DNA of 53,154 bases, from NCBI RefSeq assembly GCF_014648095.1, contig NZ_BMQL01000030.1, positions 1 to 53,154 of the forward strand, given 5' to 3'. Position 1 is the stretch's first letter; each line of letters begins with the position of its first letter. The position numbers were made by a program, and so were the translations under genes. The notes under the pieces were generated by a model that searched no databases, was not told where the DNA came from, and was given only the letters and a program-made list of their open reading frames with translations. This stretch comes from Deinococcus ruber. GTDB taxonomy: Bacteria; Deinococcota; Deinococci; Deinococcales; Deinococcaceae. This document shows, piece by piece, positions 43,382 through 53,154 of this stretch.

Positions 43382-43739
43382 AGTAGGGGACAGTTTGCCG
43401 GCACAGGTAAGAAAGTGTCGGACAAACAACGGCTCAGACGGTGTCCAGAGCAGATTGACGAGCGCCGATTTTAAGGTATTCAACCCATGCCGCATGATCG
43501 AGAGAGCCAGGCGTCCGTGAGCGAGCACCGGGATCGGTGCTCGCTCGTGTTCGGCCTCTCCGACCCGCCAGGCCCACACAGAGGTCAGGGTGACGAGCGC
43601 CAGGAGGGTGCTCAACCGGTCAGGGTGGCTCAGATGCGTGGCTTCCAGATCAAAGCCCGACCCTTTCCAGTGCTTGAAGAGGCACTCAATCCTCCAGCGT
43701 TTGGCATACGCTTCCAGCGCGTGTCGGCCGTGCTGTCGG
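43379..43739 (-). pseudogene. IS4-type transposase, 3' exon
   Basis: Continues RQHGRHALEAYAKRWRIECL, with the catalytic E in the YAKRWRIE motif, then FKHWKGSGFDLEATHLSHPD and ends FVRHFLTCAGKLSPT at TAG 43381-43379. Joined to the 5' exon it restores the IS4 Y-(2)-R-(3)-E signature. Confidence 0.75.
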
Positions 43740-46113
43740 GTAAGAGGGAAGCCTTACGGATTCCCCCTCCCCTCAGAACCGTGCTTGCCCCTCTCAAGGC
43801 ACACGGCTCAAGCAAATCCTTACCCCTCACGCAGAAGCTCCTTGACAACATTCGGACGGGCCGAATTGCCGCCATGGATTTGACGATGGCAGACGTAATG
43901 GACAAGGCGGCGATTCTTCAGGTCGTCTCGATCTTGGTTCTCATGGTTCAGGATCATGTGGTGATCTTGAAGGTCTTCTCCGTTCAGGAGATGACCACCG
44001 CAGACTGGGCATGTCCATTGCTGTGCGCGGGCCATTTTCAACCGTGTCGGGGGAAGTGCGTGTGCCTTACGGCGACGTTTTTCCCAGTAACGATTGAGGC
44101 TGGCATCATCAGGGGATGCTTTCCCGCGCACGAGGGTATGCCGTTCAATCTTCGTCCAGCTGAACTTGAGAAGGTAGCCACCCGTCTGCTTGTCGCCAAA
44201 CACCCAGTTGTCTTCCCTTCTCTTGTTCAGGCGTCCCCAATACTTGTCCTTGACCCATTGCCAGGACTTGTTTGGGTGACGGAACTTCGTCCACCGGAAA
44301 GTTCTGGTAAACATCCAGTGATCGAGCTTCGTGAAGGTTCTCGCTGACACTCCAATTCGGAAGTAGTTGCTCCAACCCCGAATGATGGGATTGAGTTTCG
44401 TGATAACGATTCCAGCGTGCGTTCCACGCATAGACCGCCATTCTTGTTTTAACGTATCCCGAATCTTCTGTACCGAAGCCTTGCTTGGTTTGATGTGCAG
44501 TTTGCAGCCCCGTTTTGAACCAGGCATTTTGTACTGTCGGACGTTGAAGCCAAGGAAGTCAAAGCCTTCTGAAATATGAACGATTTGAGTCTTTTCCTCA
44601 GAGAGTTCCAGACCCCGATCTTTCAACCATCCTGAAAGTTCATTCTTCGCTCGTTCAGCATCTTCTCTGCTTTCGCAGAACACGACAAAATCATCTGCGT
44701 ACCGCACCACTGCTCTGGGGCCTTTGATGGTACCGGCGTGCTTCGTACGAAGCACGCCCAGTGCCTCTTCCATGCCGTGAAGAGCGATGTTTGCCAAGAG
44801 GGGACTGATGATCCCGCCCTGCGGTGTACCCGCTGACGTTTCATGTTTGATTCCGCCGTCCACGTACCCTGCTTTCAGCCATTGTTTGATCAACCCGTGG
44901 CCGGGAGCCTTTCCAACGGACTCAAGTAAGGGTTCATGACCGATGTTGTCAAACGCCCCTTTGATGTCCGCGTCCAGAATCCACTTCTTGACCCCTTTTG
45001 GGTTGGCAAGGAGAAAGATTGAGGAGATGGCATCATGGGCACTTCGACCCGGTCGGAATCCGAAACTGCTGGACTCAAACCGAGCTTCCCACTGGGGTTC
45101 CAGTGCGTTTTTGACACGGGCTTGCATCACCCGGTCGTTGACGGTTGGAATCCCGAGGGACGGAGTTTCCCATTCGACTTCGGAATGTACACCCGGCGCG
45201 TTGGTGCAGCCTGCCAGGGATGGTAGCTGTGAAGCTCATCGACCAGCCTTCCCCTGGCTTCGGGTGTCTTGATGACCACCTGATCCACACCCGCCGTTCC
45301 TTTGCCCGCATTGATCTGCGTGACTCGACGAACACTCAGAAGAGTGTTCGCATAGCTTCGCAGCATCAGCTTCTGAAGCGACTTGACCTTACGGTGGTCG
45401 CCCGTTCGTTCGGCCTTGAAGATGCGTTGCCTCAGATTCCGAACATTCCTGTTGGCCTGCCGCCAGTTGACGGCATTCCACCTGGTCTGCTCCTTGGTTT
45501 CGTTTGCAGCGTATTCAACGTGCATCCAACGTCTCCTTGGTGAGGAATCTTTGCGACGATCTCAAGGGGATTCACCAGTCCCACGTCAGCACCCTTTCAG
45601 GTTAGGTATCTCCGTTTACACGGCCCTATTCGTCCGGTTATGTATTCCCGTTGCCTTTCGACGTGACGACATTCGCTTCTTGGGACTTCCTGTTCCCGCT
45701 GGAGAATTCTGCGTTCCTTACGGTCGGCTTACCAGTAGCCTGGACTCCATCGGGGTTTCCAAGTTCCGCATTTGTGAGATACGACCGGGTCGGATGCCCT
45801 CTATACTCCGGGGTCTTGGTGTCCGTCTGGGGAGTCCCTAGGTATCTCCCCACTGATGACCCAATCCATCGTTTTGCTGTCGTTTACCGATGGTCGTGGC
45901 TTACGGAGCTTACATACGAGGGTTCACTTTCGTTCATCCTTTCGGTCTTTCCCTTGCCTGTCGTGTCCTAACGACTGGACGCCCTTGGGCTTTTCCCCTG
46001 ATGCTTCATACCCCGCTGTTACCAGCAACGCACGTCAAGGCGGGAACGGGCTTATTGGACACTAGCCCGGGGCGCTGAGCGCCCACTCAATCAAATGCGA
46101 CTACATGTCGCAC
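43740..46113 (-). mobile_element. Bacterial group II intron
   Basis: On the minus strand the 5' end is GTGCGAC (from 46113), the group II consensus start. Domain V is recognisable at 43809-43776 (GAGCCGTGTGCC..., GCAAGCACGGTTC), followed by a domain VI helix and an end at ...CTCTTAC (43740, plus or minus one base). About 590 bp of ribozyme precede the reverse transcriptase ORF. It interrupts the IS4-type transposase in the sense orientation, so splicing would have restored the mRNA. Confidence 0.85.
43820..45525 (-). pseudogene. ltrA: Group II intron reverse transcriptase/maturase with HNH, one frameshift
   Basis: The first frame (from ATG 45525, MHVEYAANETKEQTRWNAVN) carries the N-terminal RT region to VYIPKSNGKLRP. 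A missing C in the CCCTC run near 45165 shifts the frame, and the next frame picks up with VKNALEPQWEARFESSSFGF. It continues through DADIKGAFDNIGH, GTPQGGIISPLLANIALHG and the catalytic YADD in VVRYADDFVVF. The maturase domain and an HNH nuclease (CPVCGGHLL...DHHMILNHEN...VCHRQIHGGN) complete it. All catalytic motifs are intact, but the shift should prevent a full protein. Confidence 0.85.
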
Positions 46114-46859
46114 CCAGGGTCGCCACGTACAGCACATGGCCGTGCGCATCGCGCACGGCACACACGCGGAGGGGAACGCCGTAGACCATCAGCGGCCGGT
46201 ACCACCAGTAGACCCCCCCTGCAGGAATGCCCTTGAACAGCGCCCAGACGGGCATCCCACCGACCTTGGTGTTGCCCTTCAGGCGAATGCACGGCGCCAC
46301 CTTCGCCTTGTTGAGGAATCGAAACCACTTCTTTCCAATGAACTCGCGGTCTCCCAGGAGGCCCGCGATCCGCTTCGCCGGCAGCACCTGCAACACGCGC
46401 TCCATCAGCGCATTGCGGACAGCTGAGCTGCTGCTTCCCCCATGGGGGAAGCAGCGTCCACATCACCGGCAGCGCCTGTCCGTTGACGATCACAGCGACG
46501 AGCAGGATGTTGATCTCGATCTTGCCCAAACGCCAGTTCGTCCGGTCAATCACCAGCCAGAGGCGCTCCATCGGGTCAGCGAAGCTCAGGACGAACCGTG
46601 CCAGCACGTCCTCTGGGAGCCGGATGTGCTTGAAAAAGCGGTGCAACTGCTTCACCTTGCTGCTGTGGAGGGCCTTCCCAGGCAGGTGGGCGGCGAGTTT
46701 GGTGAGCCGGACGTCCTCGCGCTGCACCAGCGCGAAGATCAGGGCTGTGAGCAGGGCCAGAGTGGGGGCACGCAGGCCCCAGGGGTGCGTGGCGAGGTGG
46801 GCGAGAACCGTAGAATGAGGCGAGCAGCTCGGGGGGAGTTTCATAGACACAAACACCAT
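46114..46859 (-). pseudogene. IS4-type transposase, 5' exon (frameshifted)
   Basis: It begins MVFVSMKLPPSCSPHSTVLA, then AHLPGKALHSSKVKQLHRFF and LWLVIDRTNWRLGKIEINIL with the first DDE aspartate. After WTLLPPWGK the frame shifts. The continuation NALMERVLQVLPAKRIAGLL, GDREFIGKKWFRFLNKAK (second D) and VRDAHGHVLYVATL is in another frame. It is cut at codon ctg-g by the group II intron. Confidence 0.75.
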
Positions 46860-46943
46860 CCCAGAGCTGCTCTAGCCTTTTATCCCGCCCCAAACTGTCC
46901 CCTACTCAGGGAGCAGCCTGCTGCTCCCCTGTCAAACTTGAGC

Positions 46944-48265
46944 ATGACACTGCTCCCGAAATGGTTCACCTTGGTCTTGGAAGGATTCGCTCCATTGTGT
47001 TCGGCGCGCATCTGGCCGCAGATGCAGCTCCTGGTTGTTGGAGCTGTGTTGTCTCCTGGAAAACGGACCGTGACCGCGGCGTTGCGAGTGCTCGGGTTAG
47101 CGGACGATCCAAGGTTCGGGACATTTCACCGCCTGTTGAATCGGGCGCGCTGGTCGAGTCTGCAAGCCAGTCGCGTCCTGCTTGGTCTGCTCCTGACGGC
47201 TTTTGTGCCCTCAGGACCGCTGCTCCTCGGCCTGGACGACACGACCTTACGACGCACTGGAGTGAAGATCAGTGCCAAAGGGATCGACCGTGATCCTGTC
47301 AGATCCAGCCACGGACACTTCGTCAAAGCCAGCGGGTTGCGCTGGCTGAGCCTGATGCTGCTGACCCCCATTCCCTGGGCCCATCGCCTCTGGGCCTGCC
47401 ATTCCTGACGGCACTCGTGCCATCACAGCGCTCCAACGAAGCGCGCGGTCACCGCCACAAGACGCTGACAGACTGGGCTCGGCAGATGCTGCGCGTGGTG
47501 CAACGCTGGTGTCCAGGACGGCCAGTGATCGTGGTGGCGGACAGCGCCTACGCCAGCATTGCCTAGCTCCATGACCTTCAGCAGGGCCATCCGATCACTG
47601 TCATCACCCGGCTTCGCCTGGATGCTGCGCTCTACGACCCAGCACCAGAACGACAGGTCGGCCAGAGGGGCCGACCCCGACTGAAAGGCAACCGTCTTTC
47701 CACGCTAGCGTCTCTGGTCCACGAGTCAAAGACATGCTGGGAGCGCGTCTGCCTACATCGCTGGTATGGGGAGACCAACCGGGAGGTGGAGATCGTTTCT
47801 CAGACCGCAATCTGGTATCACAACGGCCTTCCGCCTCTCCCGATTCGATGGGTCCTGGTTCGTGATCCGAACGGCAAGTTCTCTCCCCAAGCCCTGCTGT
47901 GTACAGACCTCCTGCAGATCCCCACGCAGATCCTAGAGTCCTTCGTACAGCGTTGGCAACTTGAGGAGGTCACCTTCGAAGAGGTTCGGGCACACCTGGG
48001 CGTAGAAACACAGCGCCAGTGGACCGACCTGTCCATTGCGAGAACAACCCCAGCGTTGCTGGGGCTGTTTTCACTCGTCACCCTGATGGCGCACGAACGC
48101 TGGCAACGCCAGGAACCTTGGGTCCGTCGTGCGGCCTGGTACGACAAGACCTTGCCGACCTTTGTCGACGCGCTCGCCGAGGTTCGGCGTGTCTTATGGA
48201 AGGTCCCGACGTTTCGCACATCTGCGCCAGGACGCGAAATGATGATATTGCAAATACTGTGTTGA
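46944..48265 (+). pseudogene. DDE transposase (IS701/IS4-like), broken
   Basis: Frame one starts MTLLPKWFTLVLEGFAPLCS at ATG 46944 and includes GPLLLGLDDTTLRRTG with acidic residues. It loses the frame at about 47385 (WA, expected LPFLTALVPSQRSNEARGHR is in another frame), and an in-frame TAG follows VIVVADSAYASIA near 47564. The rest is open to 48265: VITRLRLDAALYDPAPERQV, then VQRWQLEEVTFEEVRAHLGV with the E of the RW..E motif. At least two lesions, so non-functional. Confidence 0.75.
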
Positions 48266-48275
48266 ACATCGATTG

Positions 48276-49616
48276 TCAAGCCGCCTTCAGAGGTCGCTGA
48301 TACGCCAGGTCAAACGGCTGAGCGGTCTTCAAGACGGCGAAACAGGTCCGCAGGAGTTTGCGGGCGAGTGCGATCAACGCCACTTTCTTCGGTTTGCCTT
48401 GCTCGACCAGGCGCCGATAGTACGCGCCCAGCGGGTTGGATAAGCGCGAGACCGTCACGGCCGACAGGTACATCGCGCGTCTGAGACGCGCATTGCCTAT
48501 CTTTGAGATGCGGCAGCGTCCTATCATCGCGCCGGATTGACGTGGAAGGGGCGATAAACCTGCATAGGCTGTCCACTGCTCCGAGCGGTGCATGTCCTCC
48601 AGGTGCCCGGTTTCGGACAGCAGCACCGCGGCGGTCAGCTGCCCAATTCCTGGCACGGAGGCCAGTAACTCGATCTGAACGTGCAGTCGACCTGGGAGCG
48701 CGATGGTGTCCTGGATGGCCTGGTTCAGCGTATCGCGTTGCTGTCCCAGCAACGCGAGGCGTTCATCACACAACCGCACCACGACGTCTTGCACCGCATG
48801 TCGGTGATCGAGCGCATGATGCCGACCTTTCTCCAGCGTGATCAATTCAATGACAGCGTCGCGCTCGTGAACGAGGGCGCGGAGCGATTCGACACACGCA
48901 TCGGTGGGCGTCCAGCGGGCTGGACGCATCTCAAGCGCGGTCAGCAGTTGGAACCCGTCCTGGCCGACGGTTACGCCATACGCATCGCGGGGCGCTTGCC
49001 CCTTGGGCAAGCGAAAGTCGTACACCCGCTGCCCATACCGTTCGAACCATTCTGAAGGAGACACCTCTTTGAGCCAGGCCGGAGCTGCGACAGCGAGCTC
49101 GTTCAGCGCAGCGCGCAGGGTTTCGGCCACCAACTCGAGGTGATTGAGCGCGCGAACATGGGCCAGAACATGGGTGGAGTCGGTACGCTGCTTGCCCTTC
49201 GCTTTGATCAGCCCTTGAGCTTTGAAGTGTGCCAGCATCGTGTCGAGCAGCAGGTGCTCGTTGTGCCCTTGAATCAGGCGTGACCTGAACTCGCTAAGCA
49301 CACTGAAGTCGAATCCAGCATCTTCCAGTTCAAGGCCGAGCGCGTATTTCCAGTCAATCCGAGCCCTCACCTGGTCTGCTGCTTGTCGATCGGTAAAATT
49401 TTCGAGGAACTGAAACACGCTGACCAGCGCGAGACGCCAGGGCGCCAGGGCTGGCTGACCACGTTTAGGAAACAGGACGCTGAAGTCAGCGTCCGTGTAC
49501 AACGTCCCAAACTCTTCTCTGAGTCGCATAATGGTGCTGCCTTTGCGAAACGCAGCCCGCGCTACCCGGACAGTCATTTCTGGAATCTCGCCGATCGGTT
49601 GGGGATCGAGGCTCAT
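48276..49616 (-). CDS. Chimeric transposase: IS1182-type N-terminus fused to IS110-type C-terminus
   Basis: A 446-codon uninterrupted ORF from ATG 49616. Residues 1-228 are IS1182-like (FSVLFPKRGQPALAPWRLAL, LENFTDRQAADQVRARIDWK, GKQRTDSTHVLAHVRALNHL with its Asp). From about residue 230 the sequence is the C-terminal half of an IS110 transposase: CVESLRALVHERDAVIELIT, then LLASVPGIGQLTAAVLLSET, WTAYAGLSPLPRQSGAMIG (catalytic-serine region) and RISKIGNARLRRAMYLSA. Both halves lack their partner domain: no IS1182 C-terminal DDE part and no IS110 DEDD/RuvC part. The fusion is clean and in frame. Activity is doubtful but not excluded. Confidence 0.8.
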   Translation of the reverse strand: MSLDPQPIGEIPEMTVRVARAAFRKGSTIMRLREEFGTLYTDADFSVLFPKRGQPALAPWRLALVSVFQFLENFTDRQAADQVRARIDWKYALGLELEDAGFDFSVLSEFRSRLIQGHNEHLLLDTMLAHFKAQGLIKAKGKQRTDSTHVLAHVRALNHLELVAETLRAALNELAVAAPAWLKEVSPSEWFERYGQRVYDFRLPKGQAPRDAYGVTVGQDGFQLLTALEMRPARWTPTDACVESLRALVHERDAVIELITLEKGRHHALDHRHAVQDVVVRLCDERLALLGQQRDTLNQAIQDTIALPGRLHVQIELLASVPGIGQLTAAVLLSETGHLEDMHRSEQWTAYAGLSPLPRQSGAMIGRCRISKIGNARLRRAMYLSAVTVSRLSNPLGAYYRRLVEQGKPKKVALIALARKLLRTCFAVLKTAQPFDLAYQRPLKAA

Positions 49617-49703
49617 GATCCAGTATGCCGTTGTGGCAATTCGCCAACAATATCTGGTCACCCTACGAACTTCTCCCAATTCTCGTTCACCGGAGGCCTG
49701 CCT

Positions 49704-50681
49704 ATGGAAAGCCAGACCAAGAATGCCCAGACTCGTTCACAGATTGAGGCCATGGCGGCCCGTGCCTTCAGTGGCTTAGAACTGAGTCCTGATGAGGCAG
49801 CCGTTCGGGAATTAAAAGACGGCTGGTTCAACGCGGCGTACCTGGTCCAGCTTGCCGACGGGCGCGAAGTCGTCCTCAAGATCGCGCCCTCCCCAGGCTC
49901 GGACGTCATGCAGTACGAACGCCACATCATGTCCACTGAGGTTTGGGCTATGCGCCTTGTTCGGCAGAACCCAGCCATTCCCGTCCCCGAGATCCTCTTC
50001 TACGACCAGACCCGTGAGCTGTGCGATTCCGACTACTTCTTCATGGAGAGGGTGGTTGGGGACAACCTCGAACACGTGAAGGCAAGCCTGCCTGCTGACA
50101 CCCAGGCGACCATCGGGCAGCAGATCGGCGGGATCATCCGCGAGATCAATGGCTTTTCAGGCGCCTTCTTTGGCTATCCGGGCAATGCTGACCTGCGGGC
50201 CGACACCTGGCGAGACGCCTTCCTGAAAATGATCGACGCGATTCTGGCGGATGCCGCCTGCAAGGGGATGGTGTTCGACTTCGGTGAGGATGAGCTTCGG
50301 ACCACCATCCTTCGGCACGCCCCAGCCTTAGAGGAGGTCACGACGCCCTGCCTGGTGCACTGGGATGCTTGGAATCCGAACTTTTTTGTACGGGAGGGCC
50401 GGATCGTGGGGATCATCGACTTCGAGCGCGCCCTGTGGGCCGAGCCCCTGATGGAAGCCCAGTTCCGTCCCCTGTTCGAGACGGGCGTGACCCACGCGCT
50501 GCAGGGGTATGGCAAGACGACCTTCACCTTCCCCGAACAGCAGCGGTGCCACCTGTACTCGCTGCACCTCGGGCTGACCATGCAGACCGAGTGCGCCTAC
50601 CGGAACTACGCGACCGACGACATCCTTCAGTTGTCCCGGCAGTTCATCCGAACCACGATGGCTTGGCTCAAGAGCCACTGA
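49704..50681 (+). CDS. APH-family phosphotransferase
   Basis: A 325-residue kinase-like enzyme, ATG 49704 with CCGGAGG upstream. Motifs: LKDGWFNAAYLVQLADGREV with the ATP lysine in VVLKIAP, the Brenner loop LVHWDAWNPNFFV (HxDxxxxN), and IIDFERA for the metal Asp. These place it with aminoglycoside, choline and homoserine kinases; the substrate could be an antibiotic or a metabolite. It precedes a MATE exporter by six bases, so the two are one operon. Such pairing suggests inactivate-and-export resistance, which is inference. Confidence 0.85.
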   Translation: MESQTKNAQTRSQIEAMAARAFSGLELSPDEAAVRELKDGWFNAAYLVQLADGREVVLKIAPSPGSDVMQYERHIMSTEVWAMRLVRQNPAIPVPEILFYDQTRELCDSDYFFMERVVGDNLEHVKASLPADTQATIGQQIGGIIREINGFSGAFFGYPGNADLRADTWRDAFLKMIDAILADAACKGMVFDFGEDELRTTILRHAPALEEVTTPCLVHWDAWNPNFFVREGRIVGIIDFERALWAEPLMEAQFRPLFETGVTHALQGYGKTTFTFPEQQRCHLYSLHLGLTMQTECAYRNYATDDILQLSRQFIRTTMAWLKSH

Positions 50682-50687
50682 AGCTCC

Positions 50688-52043
50688 ATGGCAGCGGCGT
50701 CCAAGACCGAGCGGCTCGGCACACAGAGCATTGGCAGACTGCTGCTGGAGATGTCGTCTCAGACAACCTTTTCGCTGCTGGTCTATGCCCTCTACACCCT
50801 GATTGACACGTATTTCCTGTCGGTAGACGTGGGACCCCTGGCCGCTGCCGGGGCGTCTGTCATCGCTCCCGTCTTGACCGCGTTGGGAGCGGTGGCAACG
50901 ACCGTAGGGGCAGGAGGCGCGTCGGTGGTCTCCCGGGCACTGGGAGAAGGGAACGTACCGCTGGCTTCCCGGACGGTGGCGAACACCTTCCTGATCTTCT
51001 GGGTGGTCGCGCTGATCATCGGCATGCTCGGCGTGATCTTGATCGAGCCGCTGGTTCGGCTGTTGGGGGCCACGGACCGCATTGCGCCCTACGCCACCGA
51101 GTATGGGCGCATCATCTTTCTGGGAGCCGTCACCAGCACGGGCTTCTCAGCCATCATTCGGGCCGATGGCAATGCTCGGTTTTCCACCCTGATCTGGATC
51201 ATTCCAGTGGGCGTCAACGTGGCGCTGTGCTGGCTGTTCATCGTTGTGCTGAAGCTCGGGGCCGCCGGGGCCGCCTTGGCGACCGTCTGCGCACAGACCG
51301 TTTCCCTGGGAATGAGCCTGTATTTCTTCTTCTGGCGCAAACACCGCTCCTACGATGTCAAGGCGGCGTATTTCAGACCGAATGCACCCATCATCGCGCA
51401 GGTGCTGCTGATCGGCTTTCCCTCGTTCGCCAAGAATTTCAGTGTGAGCTTGGTGGCGGTCATCACCAACAATCTCCTCCGGCAGCTGGGGGGCGAAGGC
51501 GCTCTGAGCGTGTACGCGATTGTGGGGCGGCTGTACGCTGGACTTTTGACGCCCCAACTGGGCATCGTTCAGGGAATGCAGCCGCTGGTGGGGTACAACT
51601 TCGGCCAGCGAACGTTCGGGCGCGTATGGAAGACGGTTCGGCTGTCCCTACGGGCCACGGTCTTATACGGCGTGCTGGCCTGTGGGGTGTGCCTGCTGTT
51701 TTCCGCCGCGCTGCTCACCGCATTGTCCAAGGACCACGCGGTTCTTGCCCAAGGACCGGGGGCGCTACAACTGCTGGCGCTGGCCTTTCCCCTGACGGGC
51801 GTCAGTCTGGTCGTGGCTGCAGCGTTTCAGGCCATCGGGCGGGCCAGAGAAGCGCTTGGGCTCACGCTGGGCGGCATCCTCCTGGTCAAGGTGCCGGTCT
51901 TGCTGCTGGCGGCCCACCTGTTTGGCTTACATGGCCTCTGGATTTCGGAAGCCGTGTCGGAAGGGGTGCTCTGCCTTACCGCCTGGGTGATGCTGAAGAG
52001 GATTTGGGAGAGATCCGAAGGAGGGTTACGCCAAAGGGCGTGA
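50688..52043 (+). CDS. MATE-family multidrug exporter
   Basis: A 451-residue protein with 12 predicted helices in two MATE halves. IGRLLLEMSSQTTFSLLVYA opens the first and contains the YTLIDTYFLS segment of the DinF/NorM-like groups. APIIAQVLLIGFPSFAKNFS opens the second half, and LTPQLGIVQGMQPLVGYNFG is the typical Q-P-YN.G motif. The acidic residue in IDTYF and others could couple to H+ or Na+. Translation follows the phosphotransferase after six bases. Confidence 0.88.
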   Translation: MAAASKTERLGTQSIGRLLLEMSSQTTFSLLVYALYTLIDTYFLSVDVGPLAAAGASVIAPVLTALGAVATTVGAGGASVVSRALGEGNVPLASRTVANTFLIFWVVALIIGMLGVILIEPLVRLLGATDRIAPYATEYGRIIFLGAVTSTGFSAIIRADGNARFSTLIWIIPVGVNVALCWLFIVVLKLGAAGAALATVCAQTVSLGMSLYFFFWRKHRSYDVKAAYFRPNAPIIAQVLLIGFPSFAKNFSVSLVAVITNNLLRQLGGEGALSVYAIVGRLYAGLLTPQLGIVQGMQPLVGYNFGQRTFGRVWKTVRLSLRATVLYGVLACGVCLLFSAALLTALSKDHAVLAQGPGALQLLALAFPLTGVSLVVAAAFQAIGRAREALGLTLGGILLVKVPVLLLAAHLFGLHGLWISEAVSEGVLCLTAWVMLKRIWERSEGGLRQRA

Positions 52044-52258
52044 TCCCTAGCCTTTCGAAGAAGGGCCAACGACGCCATGGAGGGAAAACGCAATCGTGAG
52101 CATGTTCCCCTCACAATGGACCCAAACGACGTCTGTGCCAAACAACAATTCCCGGCTAAGAACAGCCTTCCGATGATCAGTGACCAAGTTGAAGCCAAGA
52201 ATTGGTGCAGGGCAGTCACAATCCGTGTTCGAAGGGAGTGTGGGGTCAAGGCCATTCG

Positions 52259-53099
<841 letters not shown>

Positions 53100-53154
53100 T
53101 CCTGGATGCCTGGTCACTCGGCGGAACGTGGCGACCGGGCTAGAGGGCTGGCCC

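Larger units (their letters stand above)
43382..46906 (-). mobile_element. IS4-type element interrupted by a group II intron
   Basis: AGTAGGGGACAGTTT (43382-43396) and AAACTGTCCCCTACT (46892-46906) are exact inverted repeats and mark the ends. The minus-strand transposase is split by the intron at 43740-46113. The 5' part (46859-46114) also has an internal frameshift beside a 26-bp palindrome (46430-46455), so the element is not autonomous. Further matching sequence outside the repeats (TTGACAGGGG-AGCAG) shows that either the true ends lie a little farther out or it inserted into another element. Confidence 0.75.

Overview
The window is GC-rich and its gene content points to Deinococcus or a close relative. 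The clues are exported ferritin-like proteins of the desiccation-associated type, a C-terminal fragment of a deinococcal-style surface beta-barrel protein, and IS families and codon use common in that genus. This is inference from protein features; there is no rRNA, tRNA or replication gene to anchor it. The density of mobile DNA and broken genes suggests an accessory region, such as a plasmid or a plastic chromosomal island.

Layout. 0-8 kb: small oxidative and catabolic modules (YCII protein, amidohydrolase, two SDR dehydrogenases with a divergent TetR regulator, and a LysR regulator followed by a FAD monooxygenase with a coupled 41-codon leader ORF). 8-13.5 kb: IS5 and peroxiredoxin remnants, a diguanylate cyclase split by a 7-bp tandem duplication, a short sigma-like gene, the first alpha/beta-hydrolase/TetR divergent pair, and a DoxX-like membrane protein coupled to a stand-alone winged-helix protein. 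13.9-22 kb: cyclopropane-fatty-acid synthase, an exported ferritin-like protein, a DUF4142-like protein and a second copy of the hydrolase/TetR pair. 22.6-29.5 kb: an IS200/IS605-type TnpB element, an MFS exporter with a divergent CGNR regulator, an IS with perfect terminal repeats inserted beside an IS630 remnant, and a pair of small paralogous genes. 29.5-32 kb: a helicase pseudogene and a tannase-like remnant.

32-43 kb is the most coherent block: a response regulator/histidine kinase operon, a subtilisin-like lipoprotein, an orphan OmpR-type regulator, two paralogous exported DUF3500 proteins and a HupE/UreJ-type membrane protein. A palindromic motif with core GTTCTGAAC lies upstream of three of these units. 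It looks like one envelope sensing and response regulon of unknown substrate.

43.3-49.6 kb is nested mobile DNA: a group II intron with a frameshifted reverse transcriptase sits inside an IS4-type transposase. Next to it are a broken DDE transposase and a chimeric ORF joining an IS1182-type N-terminus to an IS110-type C-terminus. 49.7-53.1 kb holds an APH-like phosphotransferase and MATE exporter pair, then two abutting gene fragments (surface protein and aldo/keto reductase).
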